Shown piece by piece: positions 18,111 to 25,918 of a DNA stretch of 64,000 nucleotides. The notes under the pieces are model-generated. The model searched no databases and was not told the origin of the DNA. It was given only the letters and a program-made list of their open reading frames with translations. The position numbers and the translations under genes are program-made. This DNA is from CAUZFZ01 sp963579025 (GTDB lineage Bacteria; Planctomycetota; Planctomycetia; Planctomycetales; Planctomycetaceae). The DNA is taken from NCBI GenBank assembly GCA_963579025.1, contig CAUZFZ010000012.1, positions 1 through 64,000 on the forward strand, read 5' to 3'. The stretch's first letter is position 1; every line of letters begins with the position of its first letter.

Positions 18111-19952
18111 ATGAGTGGCAGCAATACTCAGGAAACGCCCGGAGCGTCTGGTCTCGCTCCAGATTCAGAAGTGGAAGTCAGGCTGCGGACCTTGATCGCC
18201 CGCCCCACGGCCGCGGAGTTTCATGCGCTGTGGGAGTCCCAGGAAACGTCGCCGGATGTCTTTGCATTTATTCGCAAGGACGGGTTTTCGGCGCGCGATT
18301 ACGCCGAAGCATTTCTGGTCGATCAATACCACCGCTGGATCCGGGGCAAAGGCCTTCCGGCCGAGGCCTACTGTCGAGAGTTACGGCGCCATTTCGAGGA
18401 GCGGCTGGACGACCACGAGTGGGATTTAGTTGAACATGAGTTTGTATTGCGGCGCGATCTGAGTGACGCGTCATCTCCAGTCGTCAGTGACTTCGTCCAG
18501 CGATTCCCGAATCTTGCTGACAGGTCGGGCGCTCAATTCGGCACGTCCAGCACCGGATGGGAAACCGCTCTGGACTCCACGAAGTCGTCCGATAGTGACG
18601 AGTCCGCCGGCATTGCCGACGCGATGACGCGGACATTCATGCGAACCGAAAAAGACTGCCAGGAGAAGTACAGCACTGTCGAGCTGGACAATGAGGCCAG
18701 CGGATTGCTCATTCAGGAGTCAGGCGAATGGTCGCACTCGCCAGACTCTGTCCTGGGTCAGTCCCGCCCATTCGCAAAACTGCCGCCAACACTGGTTCAG
18801 CACATCGAGAATCTACTTGAGCCGCGTCGATACCAGCTTGGCGAATACCTGATGCATCAGGACGATCCGGGCGACGGTTTGTTCCTGATCACGGATGGCC
18901 AGGTCGAAATTCAGGTCACGGACGGTCATGGAGACAAGCATGTGATCACGTCCTGTGGCAAGGGCGAAATCCTTGGAGAGATGGCACTCGTCACCGAAGA
19001 ACCGCGAACGGCCGATGTGGTGGCGATCACGGACGTGTCGTCGAAGTTTCTGCCAGGCGAAGTGTTCGATGAACTCGCGGGTCGCTTTCCCGTCGTCAGT
19101 CGAGTGTTGACAAAACTGTTGGCCGACCGTCTGGGCGTGCGCGGCCGCGATGTACTGGCTGGTAAGACGTTTGACGACTATCGAATCCTGCATCGTCTCG
19201 GAAAAGGCGGCATGGCGATCGTCTACCAGGCCAGTCACAACGAGACCGGTGAGCATGTCGCATTGAAAATGATGAGTCACCGACTCGTTTACGATACTAA
19301 GGCGCTGGAGCAGTTTCAGCGGGAATCGAAGATCATCGAGTCCTTTGATCACCCGCACATCGTGCAGATGAAGGGACGCTTTCGAGCATTCCGGTCATTT
19401 TTCATCGTGTTGGAATACTGCGACGGAGTCAGTCTCGACGTCACACTTCAGGACACGGGTCCGCTGCCGTTAGCGGATTTTCGACAGGTCATCGGACAAC
19501 TTGCTTCTGCGTTGGCGTATGCCCACCAGCACAATGTCGTCCATCGCGACGTCAAACCGTCCAACATCATGCTGACCGATTGCGGCGACGTGAAGTTGAT
19601 GGACTTCGGCCTTGCCAATCCCGTGGATGAAGCGGGGACAAAGGGGATTGTGGCGGGGACGCCACGATACATGCCCCTGCAACAGCTGCGTGGTGGGTCC
19701 ATTGATCCGCGAGCTGACCTGTTTGCCCTGGGATGTACCGCGTGGAAACTTCTGACCGGTAAGGACCTGATCACCGAAAACAGTCTCGGCGAGATTGTGA
19801 AACGACACGAGAACTGGCAGGTTCCGGAAGTCGATTGCGAAGACCCGGCTGTCTGCGATTTCATCCAGAATTGTCTGCAGCACCAGGCCGAGGACCGCAT
19901 TGTCGACCTGAGCGAAATCGCTCGCTGGTGCGATGAGAAGGCAGACCTGTGA
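18111..19952 (+). CDS. Ser/Thr protein kinase with cyclic-nucleotide-binding domain
   Basis: This 613-residue protein begins with a helical region of about 130 residues, then a cyclic-nucleotide-binding domain at about 222-342 and a protein kinase domain at about 355-610. The nucleotide-binding segment GEILGEMALVTEEPRTADVV keeps the glycine-glutamate and the arginine that contact the phosphate. The kinase has RLGKGGMAIVYQA, ALKMM, HRDVKPSNIML and MDFGLANP, so all catalytic motifs are present. The ATG at 18111 follows a GAGGGA; a TTG at 18084 in frame is less likely. No membrane segment is seen. The kinase is probably gated by a cyclic nucleotide, which is inference. The adjacent minus-strand kinase gene converges on it with abutting stops. 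Confidence 0.9.
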   Translation: MSGSNTQETPGASGLAPDSEVEVRLRTLIARPTAAEFHALWESQETSPDVFAFIRKDGFSARDYAEAFLVDQYHRWIRGKGLPAEAYCRELRRHFEERLDDHEWDLVEHEFVLRRDLSDASSPVVSDFVQRFPNLADRSGAQFGTSSTGWETALDSTKSSDSDESAGIADAMTRTFMRTEKDCQEKYSTVELDNEASGLLIQESGEWSHSPDSVLGQSRPFAKLPPTLVQHIENLLEPRRYQLGEYLMHQDDPGDGLFLITDGQVEIQVTDGHGDKHVITSCGKGEILGEMALVTEEPRTADVVAITDVSSKFLPGEVFDELAGRFPVVSRVLTKLLADRLGVRGRDVLAGKTFDDYRILHRLGKGGMAIVYQASHNETGEHVALKMMSHRLVYDTKALEQFQRESKIIESFDHPHIVQMKGRFRAFRSFFIVLEYCDGVSLDVTLQDTGPLPLADFRQVIGQLASALAYAHQHNVVHRDVKPSNIMLTDCGDVKLMDFGLANPVDEAGTKGIVAGTPRYMPLQQLRGGSIDPRADLFALGCTAWKLLTGKDLITENSLGEIVKRHENWQVPEVDCEDPAVCDFIQNCLQHQAEDRIVDLSEIARWCDEKADL

Positions 19953-21629
19953 TCAATCGTGACTAGCGGATCGACTCGGATTGGCCGCGGGCGACTGGGT
20001 CGGATGATCGACTTTGTCACCTGCTTCCGGAGTCAGAAGCCAGAACACAACGGCTGCCAGGACCACAATGACGCTGACTCCAATCTGCCAGCGTGATTGA
20101 GTGAGAAGTCCGCGGCACAGACCAGAAACTGTGACTCGATTCGCCACCGCGTCTCGATTTCTCAACGATTGCTGCAAACGCTGCATGGCTTGGTTATCGG
20201 ATTGAATTTCCAGAACGCGATCGACCTGCGTCAGGAGTCCCCGGAACTCGCCGTGCTTAAGTGATGTTTCGATATCAAGCATCAGAGCACGCAGTTCTTC
20301 AGCGTTCGAATCAGACGGCTGAGGTGGAAGCTCTGGGTCGTCGGCTGCATCGTGCGTCCAGTCCCCGACCGCAATGTCTGGGTCGGATTCCGTGAGTGAC
20401 TGCGACGGTTCGGCTTCGACGAGTGAGGATGTCAGTTCATTGCGAATGTACGCCGTCAGCGCATCAGCGACTTCGGCCATGGACTGATACCGGTCCTCGA
20501 TCTGCTTTGACATCATCTTCAGGCAGATGTCTTCCAGTTCCGGCGTCAGATCGAGTCGTGCATTCGAGGGCGGTTCCGGGTCCTGAGTCACAATCTGCGC
20601 GAACACCGAGATGACGGGACCCCGGAACGGCGGAAAGCCAGTTAACAGTTCGTACATCACAACGCCCAGACTGTAGACGTCGGACGCAACGCCCACTCGT
20701 GCCAGGTCACCGTCCGCCTGTTCGGGAGACATGTATGCTGGCGATCCAATCTGCATTCCGGCCTGTGTCAGTCGCACGTCGGCGGTCTGGGTCTGCACGG
20801 CCAGTCCAAAGTCCATCACGATCGGTTCGCCGTGACTGTCGACCATGACGTTCGTGGGTTTGAGGTCCCGATGCACGATCCCGTTCTCATGAGCGACCTG
20901 CAGCGCCCGAGCCAGTTTCCAGATGAGCTTCGCGATGCGGCGTTCGCCCAGGTGACCCCCGGCCGCAGTCTGGCTCAGCGGCGTTCCGTCGATCAGGGCC
21001 ATCGAGATGTAGTGGGTCCCCTCGAATTCACCGATGTCATAGATCGGGCAGATGTTCGGGTGTCTGAGTACCGCCGCTGTCCGGGCTTCACGTTGAAATC
21101 GGATCAGCTCTTCTTCCCGGTTCGGGCCACGGAAATGCGGGATCTTCAGCGCGACCTTTCGCTCCAGCACCTGGTCCTCGGCCAGCAGCACGCTGCCCAT
21201 CGAGCCGGAACCGATTTTTTTCCGGATGCGGTAGCGTCCGAACTTCGAAGGCACGGACATACGAGTCACGCGTTTGCATGTCTCACCAGTTGATGTGACG
21301 TCCTCCTGCGACTCGATTGTCGACATGCCAGCCTGTTGCGACTGAGCCTGAGTCAGCTCGGCAAACACCGAATAGACAACGTCCTGCTGATCCGGAAAGC
21401 GGGCCAGATATTCGTCGGGAGCCACTGTTTCGCGATTCGCCTGCCGCAGGTCGATTTCCAGTTCCAGCAGGGCCGTCAGGCAGGCGTCCCTTTCGGACAG
21501 GTCGACGGACTGGAGCAGACTCTCAACGGACGATGAACCGCCGTCTGGCCAGTTGAACTCAAGCTGGTCGCACAAACGGCTGATGTGCCGCCGTAAGTCG
21601 AGGCCAGAGGATGAGAGCGTTTGGTTCAT
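19953..21629 (-). CDS. Membrane-anchored Ser/Thr protein kinase
   Basis: This 558-residue kinase has an N-terminal domain of about 95 residues that is shared with the two WD40 kinases to its right (LTALLELEIDLRQ, PDEYLARFPDQQDVVYSVF). The kinase domain (about 130-395) has IGSGSMGSVLLAE, ALKIP, HRDLKPTNVMVD and MDFGLAV. A single membrane segment lies near the C-terminus (VSVIVVLAAVVFWLL), leaving a short outside tail. The ECF sigma factor gene lies about 200 bp upstream on the same strand, so the pair is probably an operon. ECF-kinase pairs are known in planctomycetes. The extracytoplasmic tail is too short for an obvious sensor. Confidence 0.92.
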   Translation of the reverse strand: MNQTLSSSGLDLRRHISRLCDQLEFNWPDGGSSSVESLLQSVDLSERDACLTALLELEIDLRQANRETVAPDEYLARFPDQQDVVYSVFAELTQAQSQQAGMSTIESQEDVTSTGETCKRVTRMSVPSKFGRYRIRKKIGSGSMGSVLLAEDQVLERKVALKIPHFRGPNREEELIRFQREARTAAVLRHPNICPIYDIGEFEGTHYISMALIDGTPLSQTAAGGHLGERRIAKLIWKLARALQVAHENGIVHRDLKPTNVMVDSHGEPIVMDFGLAVQTQTADVRLTQAGMQIGSPAYMSPEQADGDLARVGVASDVYSLGVVMYELLTGFPPFRGPVISVFAQIVTQDPEPPSNARLDLTPELEDICLKMMSKQIEDRYQSMAEVADALTAYIRNELTSSLVEAEPSQSLTESDPDIAVGDWTHDAADDPELPPQPSDSNAEELRALMLDIETSLKHGEFRGLLTQVDRVLEIQSDNQAMQRLQQSLRNRDAVANRVTVSGLCRGLLTQSRWQIGVSVIVVLAAVVFWLLTPEAGDKVDHPTQSPAANPSRSASHD

Positions 21630-21826
21630 GGATTCGATTCATCACATTTCGCATCAGAAAATACGCAGACCACGACGGACCACAGTCACCCGTCGCACGC
21701 TGTATTCGTCGCGTCGCGACAGACCCTGTCGCGCAGTCCGAGCCTGTGTATCCGTTGTTGAGGCGATCCCGGTCAGACTTTTTCATCTCATCAGAAGTAA
21801 TGATGAGGAAGTCGACGAGGAACCCG

Positions 21827-22444
21827 TCAGCATTCGTCGTCGATTTTCTGAAGTTCGACTGTCCAGATGTCGCGGATCAGATTCAGTTTGCGCTCGACGG
21901 TACGCTCTCGGACTTCCATCACACTGGCGATTTCCGCATTCGAATTGCCAAGCACGCGCAGGATCGCGTACGGCTTGAGACCTTCTTCGAGCATCATGAG
22001 CCACTCCTCGCAGGCCAGGTCGAAGTCGCCGGTTGAGACCTTTCCCAGCATGTCATCCAGCGTGCGGCGTCCGCTTTCTTCCGCCAGCAGCGACGATTCG
22101 TTGCGTACGTCGCCACTGCCTCGCTTCTGCGCACCTTCACGGCGGAGCTGCCGGTTGGTTTTGCGAATCGTGATCGTGGCCAGCAGATTCCACATGCTGT
22201 TGCGATCCAGGTTCATCGCCTGGCTGCCAAGTGCGAGTTTCCGCCAGAAGCTGATGAACGCGCTTTGCGCCGCATCCTCGGCATCGGCATGGCGGTAAGC
22301 CAGGTGGTTCAGCGAGCGTTGAGCGATGGCCACGATTCGTGGGAAGCAGAGTTTCCACAGCTCATCGGCGGCCTGATCATCGCCGGCACTGACACGACGC
22401 AGCATGCCCGATACAGACCCACTTGCGTCGTCACCAGGAATCAC
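21827..22444 (-). CDS. ECF-type RNA polymerase sigma factor
   Basis: This 205-residue protein has the sigma-70 region 2 pattern (HLAYRHADAEDAAQSAFISFW) and a region 4 helix-turn-helix (NSNAEIASVMEVRERTVERKLNLI). It directs RNA polymerase to a target promoter set. The start is GTG at 22444. It lies upstream of a membrane kinase gene on the same strand, and divergent from a kinase with LRR and WD40 repeats. Phosphorylation by the neighbouring kinase as control is plausible and known for other ECF factors paired with kinases, but not shown here. No anti-sigma factor gene is nearby. Its first codons are copied at 25771-25810. Confidence 0.9.
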   Translation of the reverse strand: MIPGDDASGSVSGMLRRVSAGDDQAADELWKLCFPRIVAIAQRSLNHLAYRHADAEDAAQSAFISFWRKLALGSQAMNLDRNSMWNLLATITIRKTNRQLRREGAQKRGSGDVRNESSLLAEESGRRTLDDMLGKVSTGDFDLACEEWLMMLEEGLKPYAILRVLGNSNAEIASVMEVRERTVERKLNLIRDIWTVELQKIDDEC

Positions 22445-22505
22445 TGCGATACTCCATTTACGTCATTGCCGCATTCAAACGGTAATTCCCGATTGCAGGA
22501 CGACT

Positions 22506-22515
22506 GAGTATACTG
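22506..22515 (+). promoter_or_regulatory. Putative -10 box, GAGTATACTG
   Basis: GAGTATACTG lies in the 124-bp gap between the divergent sigma and kinase genes, 53 bp before the kinase ATG. TATACT fits a -10 hexamer, though no good -35 is seen at 17 bp. The same decamer is kept at 25877-25886 upstream of the paralogous kinase, so it survives duplication and drift. Confidence 0.4.
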
Positions 22516-22568
22516 AGATCCACATTGCAGTCACGTAGTCAGGATGTCCGATCGACTCGGGCCAGCCC

Positions 22569-25500
22569 ATGGACAGTTCGCCGCACCCTTTGAATGTTCG
22601 ACACAGTCGCGAAATCGATCGCTGCTGCGATCGTTTCGAATCCGACTGGAGCGAAGAACCGCGGCCGAATCTCGAGTCATACCTCGCGTCTGTGGATGCC
22701 ACCGCGAAAGACGACTGCCTGAGTGCACTGCTGGAACTGGAAATTGAACTGCGCCGGAACGCTGGAGAAACACCTCAGCCAGACGAGTACGTCGCCAGGT
22801 TCGAAAGCCGACAGCACATCGTCCTCGCCGTGTTTCAACACAACCAGTCAGACGGGTCCAGCGCACCGGGCAGCAGTCTGCGCCCCCAGGAAACGCTGGC
22901 TGAAACACCCGGCAGTGGGAGGTTCTTTGGAGGGATCCCAGGCGAGTTCGGGCGATATCGAATCGATCGTCAAATCGGACGCGGCGCGATGGGCCGTGTG
23001 TTTCTGGCTGAGGACACGGTGCTGGGCCGTCCTGTCGCTCTGAAGATTCCCAGCCTGACCGGCCATGGCGACGACAAACTCCTGGAGCGGTTTCGGCGTG
23101 AAGCGACGGCGGCGGCGGTGTTGAGGCATACGAACATTTGTCCGACGTTCGACTTTGGTGAGGTGGGGGGGACGTATTACATCGCCATGGCATGGATCGA
23201 CGGCGAACCCATGTCGTCGATCATCGCCAGGGACCACGACGATGGCTCGGAGAATGTTGACGACGGTGCGGCAGTTAGCGAGCAGCAGATTGTGCACTGG
23301 GTGAGGAGTCTGGCGCTGGCATTCGCGGAAGCACACCGCAACGGCATTGTCCATCGCGACATCAAACCAGCGAACGTCATGATCGACACGCAGGGCGAGC
23401 CGATCGTGATGGACTTCGGCCTGGCCATGTCGACATTGCCCAGCACCGACGTGCGTCTGACGCGGACAGGCATGCAGCTTGGTTCGCCCATCTACATGTC
23501 ACCGGAACAGGTTGACGGCGACGTGGCACGTATCGGTCCCAAGTCAGACATCTACAGCCTTGGCGTGCTGTTCTACGAACTTCTGACGGGTCAGGTTCCA
23601 TTCAATGGTCCCGTGGCCTCGGTCTTCGTGCAGGTCATCACGCAGCAACCGGACGCACCGTCGAGTATACGCCCCGACGTGTCCGAGGTATTGGAATCAC
23701 TTTGCCTGCGGATGATGTCCAAACGCCCGGAAGGCCGTCCGGAATCCATGTCCGAAATTGCCGCGGCGCTGCAGGAATTCCAAGCGAGCAGGGCGGCACA
23801 CGAATTCGACGCGATCAGGGATTCAACGGTGTCGACTCCACAGCCACCGTCCGACCTGACCTTTAGAGTGCGCCAGCAGAATCCGCCGAACGTCGAGAAT
23901 GACCACGAAGCCGAACTGCGAAACCTGATGGCAGACATCAGTACCGCCCTGCGTGATCACACAACCGAAGATCTGCTGCCGAAGGTTGAGCGAGTTCTTG
24001 AACTCCAGCCTGACAATCCTGCGATGCTGCATCTGAAGGGGCGAATCCTCAATGACCGTCTGACGCAGGTTCGCACACCGGACCCTGTGGTCCCTGCTGT
24101 AGAGCAAACCGGAACAAACGGCTGGCGTCGGATTCTTGCCCTGCAACACGAAAAACAAACAGATCAGTTGCGCTCATGGTTCGACGAACACGGCATTTAT
24201 TCCGAGCTGGATGAGGTGCATCAGTTTGACATACCACTGACAGATACCGGTGAGATTTCCGACGAGTATGCCTTCATGCTCGGACAGCTTCCAAACCTGT
24301 ATTCGGTCACTTTTACTGGCCCGACGCTCAGATACCTGTCTCCACTGGCACAGTTCACCAGCCTGCAATTGCTCGACATCAGCGAGTCTCTTGCAAGCGA
24401 CGTCAGCCCGCTGGCCCAGCTCACCAACCTTCAGGTGCTCAACCTCAGTGGAACACCGGTCAGCGACGTAAGCCCGCTGGCTCAGCTCAACGGCCTGCGG
24501 GCACTCTACCTCTACGGTACGCGGGTGAGTGACGTTAGCACGTTGGCTCAGCTCACCAACCTGAAGAGACTCGACCTGTGGGACACGCAAGTTCGTGATT
24601 TGAGCCCTCTGGCTCAGCTCACCGGCCTGGAACGGCTTGACTTGTCCGGGACGCCGGTCAGCGATGTGAGCCCGCTGGCTCGTCTCACGAACCTGCGAAC
24701 GCTCAACCTCACAGGCACGCAGGTGACCGACTTGAGCCCGCTGACTGAGATCCCGCAGCTGCGTATTACCGGCGGTCCAGATCAAGCTGCGAGCGCGACG
24801 TTCAGCCCGGAGGGAAAGTGGCAGGGCTCCGGCAGTATCTGGGATTCCGCCACAGGACCCGAAACGCTGACTCTCAAAGGACACTCCAGCGCCGTCAACA
24901 GCGTAACGTTCAGCCCGAATGGAGAACTGCTGGCCTCGGCGAGTCACGACCGGACGGTGAAGGTGTGGGACACGGACACCGGACAGATGATGCTCACACT
25001 CAAAGGGCACAGCAGCGAGGTCAACTGTGCGGTGTTCAGCCCGGATGGGAAGCGGCTCGCCTCGGCAAGTGGAACTCCTGGGGGTGGAGAGGTGATCGAG
25101 TGGGACCTGGCCACGGGCCGGGAGATGCTCAGACTCAACGGACATTCCAGCGTGGCGTTCAGTCCGGATGGAATGTGGTTGGCCTCGGCGAGCGGAACTC
25201 GTGGAGAGGGAACGGTGAGCGTGTGGGACAGCGTCATGGAACGGAAGGCGTTGACGCTCACAGGACATACCGGCACGGTTCTCTGCGCCACGTACAGTCT
25301 GGACGGCGCGCGGCTGGCCTCGGCAAGTAGTGACAAGACAGTCAAAGTGTGGGACACGGCGACAGGACAGGAGACGCTCGCGATCAATGCACACAAACAC
25401 TTTGTCCTGAGCGTGTCATTCAGCCCGGCCGGGGAGCGGCTGGCCTCGGCGAGCCGGGACAAAACGGTGAAGGTGTGGGACGCGGCCACGGGGCAAAAGA

Positions 25501-25757
25501 GGCTCACTCTGATAGGACACACCGGCATCGTCACCAGTGTGGTGTTCAGCCCGGACGGGACGCGGCTGGCCTCGTCGAGCCGCGACAAAACGGTGAAGAT
25601 ATGGGACGCGGCGACGGGACAGGCGACGCTGACCCTTGACGGACACAGCGGTGATGTCAACAGCGTAGCCTTCAGTCCGGACGGGACGCGGCTGGCCTCG
25701 GCGAGTCGGGACAACACAGTAAGACTGTGGGAGGCACGGTCGGCGGCCAAACGCTGA
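22569..25757 (+). CDS. Ser/Thr protein kinase with LRR and WD40 repeats (copy A)
   Basis: This 1062-residue soluble protein starts with an N-terminal domain of about 95 residues (LSALLELEIELRRNAGE, PDEYVARF) shared with the adjacent kinases. The kinase domain (about 130-395) has IGRGAMGRVFLAE, ALKIP with K159, HRDIKPANVMID and MDFGLAM. After a linker there are about seven leucine-rich repeats of 22 residues (TNLQVLNLSGTPVSDVSPLA). Seven WD40 repeats then form one beta-propeller (about 765-1058), for example TVKVWDTATGQETL. The third propeller repeat lacks about five residues compared with copy B. No membrane segment is present. It is likely a cytoplasmic signalling kinase with protein-binding scaffolds. 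Confidence 0.93.
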   Translation: MDSSPHPLNVRHSREIDRCCDRFESDWSEEPRPNLESYLASVDATAKDDCLSALLELEIELRRNAGETPQPDEYVARFESRQHIVLAVFQHNQSDGSSAPGSSLRPQETLAETPGSGRFFGGIPGEFGRYRIDRQIGRGAMGRVFLAEDTVLGRPVALKIPSLTGHGDDKLLERFRREATAAAVLRHTNICPTFDFGEVGGTYYIAMAWIDGEPMSSIIARDHDDGSENVDDGAAVSEQQIVHWVRSLALAFAEAHRNGIVHRDIKPANVMIDTQGEPIVMDFGLAMSTLPSTDVRLTRTGMQLGSPIYMSPEQVDGDVARIGPKSDIYSLGVLFYELLTGQVPFNGPVASVFVQVITQQPDAPSSIRPDVSEVLESLCLRMMSKRPEGRPESMSEIAAALQEFQASRAAHEFDAIRDSTVSTPQPPSDLTFRVRQQNPPNVENDHEAELRNLMADISTALRDHTTEDLLPKVERVLELQPDNPAMLHLKGRILNDRLTQVRTPDPVVPAVEQTGTNGWRRILALQHEKQTDQLRSWFDEHGIYSELDEVHQFDIPLTDTGEISDEYAFMLGQLPNLYSVTFTGPTLRYLSPLAQFTSLQLLDISESLASDVSPLAQLTNLQVLNLSGTPVSDVSPLAQLNGLRALYLYGTRVSDVSTLAQLTNLKRLDLWDTQVRDLSPLAQLTGLERLDLSGTPVSDVSPLARLTNLRTLNLTGTQVTDLSPLTEIPQLRITGGPDQAASATFSPEGKWQGSGSIWDSATGPETLTLKGHSSAVNSVTFSPNGELLASASHDRTVKVWDTDTGQMMLTLKGHSSEVNCAVFSPDGKRLASASGTPGGGEVIEWDLATGREMLRLNGHSSVAFSPDGMWLASASGTRGEGTVSVWDSVMERKALTLTGHTGTVLCATYSLDGARLASASSDKTVKVWDTATGQETLAINAHKHFVLSVSFSPAGERLASASRDKTVKVWDAATGQKRLTLIGHTGIVTSVVFSPDGTRLASSSRDKTVKIWDAATGQATLTLDGHSGDVNSVAFSPDGTRLASASRDNTVRLWEARSAAKR

Positions 25758-25770
25758 CCTGGTCAAACCC

Positions 25771-25810
25771 AGCATGCGCGATACCGAACCACCTGCGTCG
25801 TCACTGAGTG
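25771..25810 (-). pseudogene. Remnant of the 5' end of a duplicated ECF sigma gene
   Basis: Read on the minus strand, this stretch encodes SDDAGGSVSRMLG, which matches the start of the intact sigma factor at 22444 (GDDASGSVSGMLR). Shared nucleotides include GACGACGCA and GTATCG-GCATGCTG. The match stops after about 13 codons, and no sigma gene follows. The fragment sits immediately upstream of the duplicated promoter region. It is therefore the truncated divergent neighbour carried along when the kinase gene was copied. It cannot make a functional protein. Confidence 0.7.
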
Positions 25811-25876
25811 TCAACTTGATACTCCACTCAGTGTCCTGGCCGGATTCCGGAAGCAAAACCCGGTTCCAGGACCGCC

Positions 25877-25886
25877 GAGTATACTG
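25877..25886 (+). promoter_or_regulatory. Putative -10 box, GAGTATACTG (duplicated copy)
   Basis: This decamer is identical to the one at 22506-22515 and lies 32 bp before the ATG of kinase copy B. The surrounding bases differ more than the box itself, which suggests selection for a promoter element. A -35 element is not clear. Confidence 0.4.
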
Positions 25887-25918
25887 CGATTCACGTTTCT
25901 GTCAGGACGTCCCATCGC

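Noticed and set aside
24174..25400. A minus-strand open frame of 408 codons within kinase A
   Set aside because: It is antisense to the LRR/WD40 repeats and is repetitive for that reason only.
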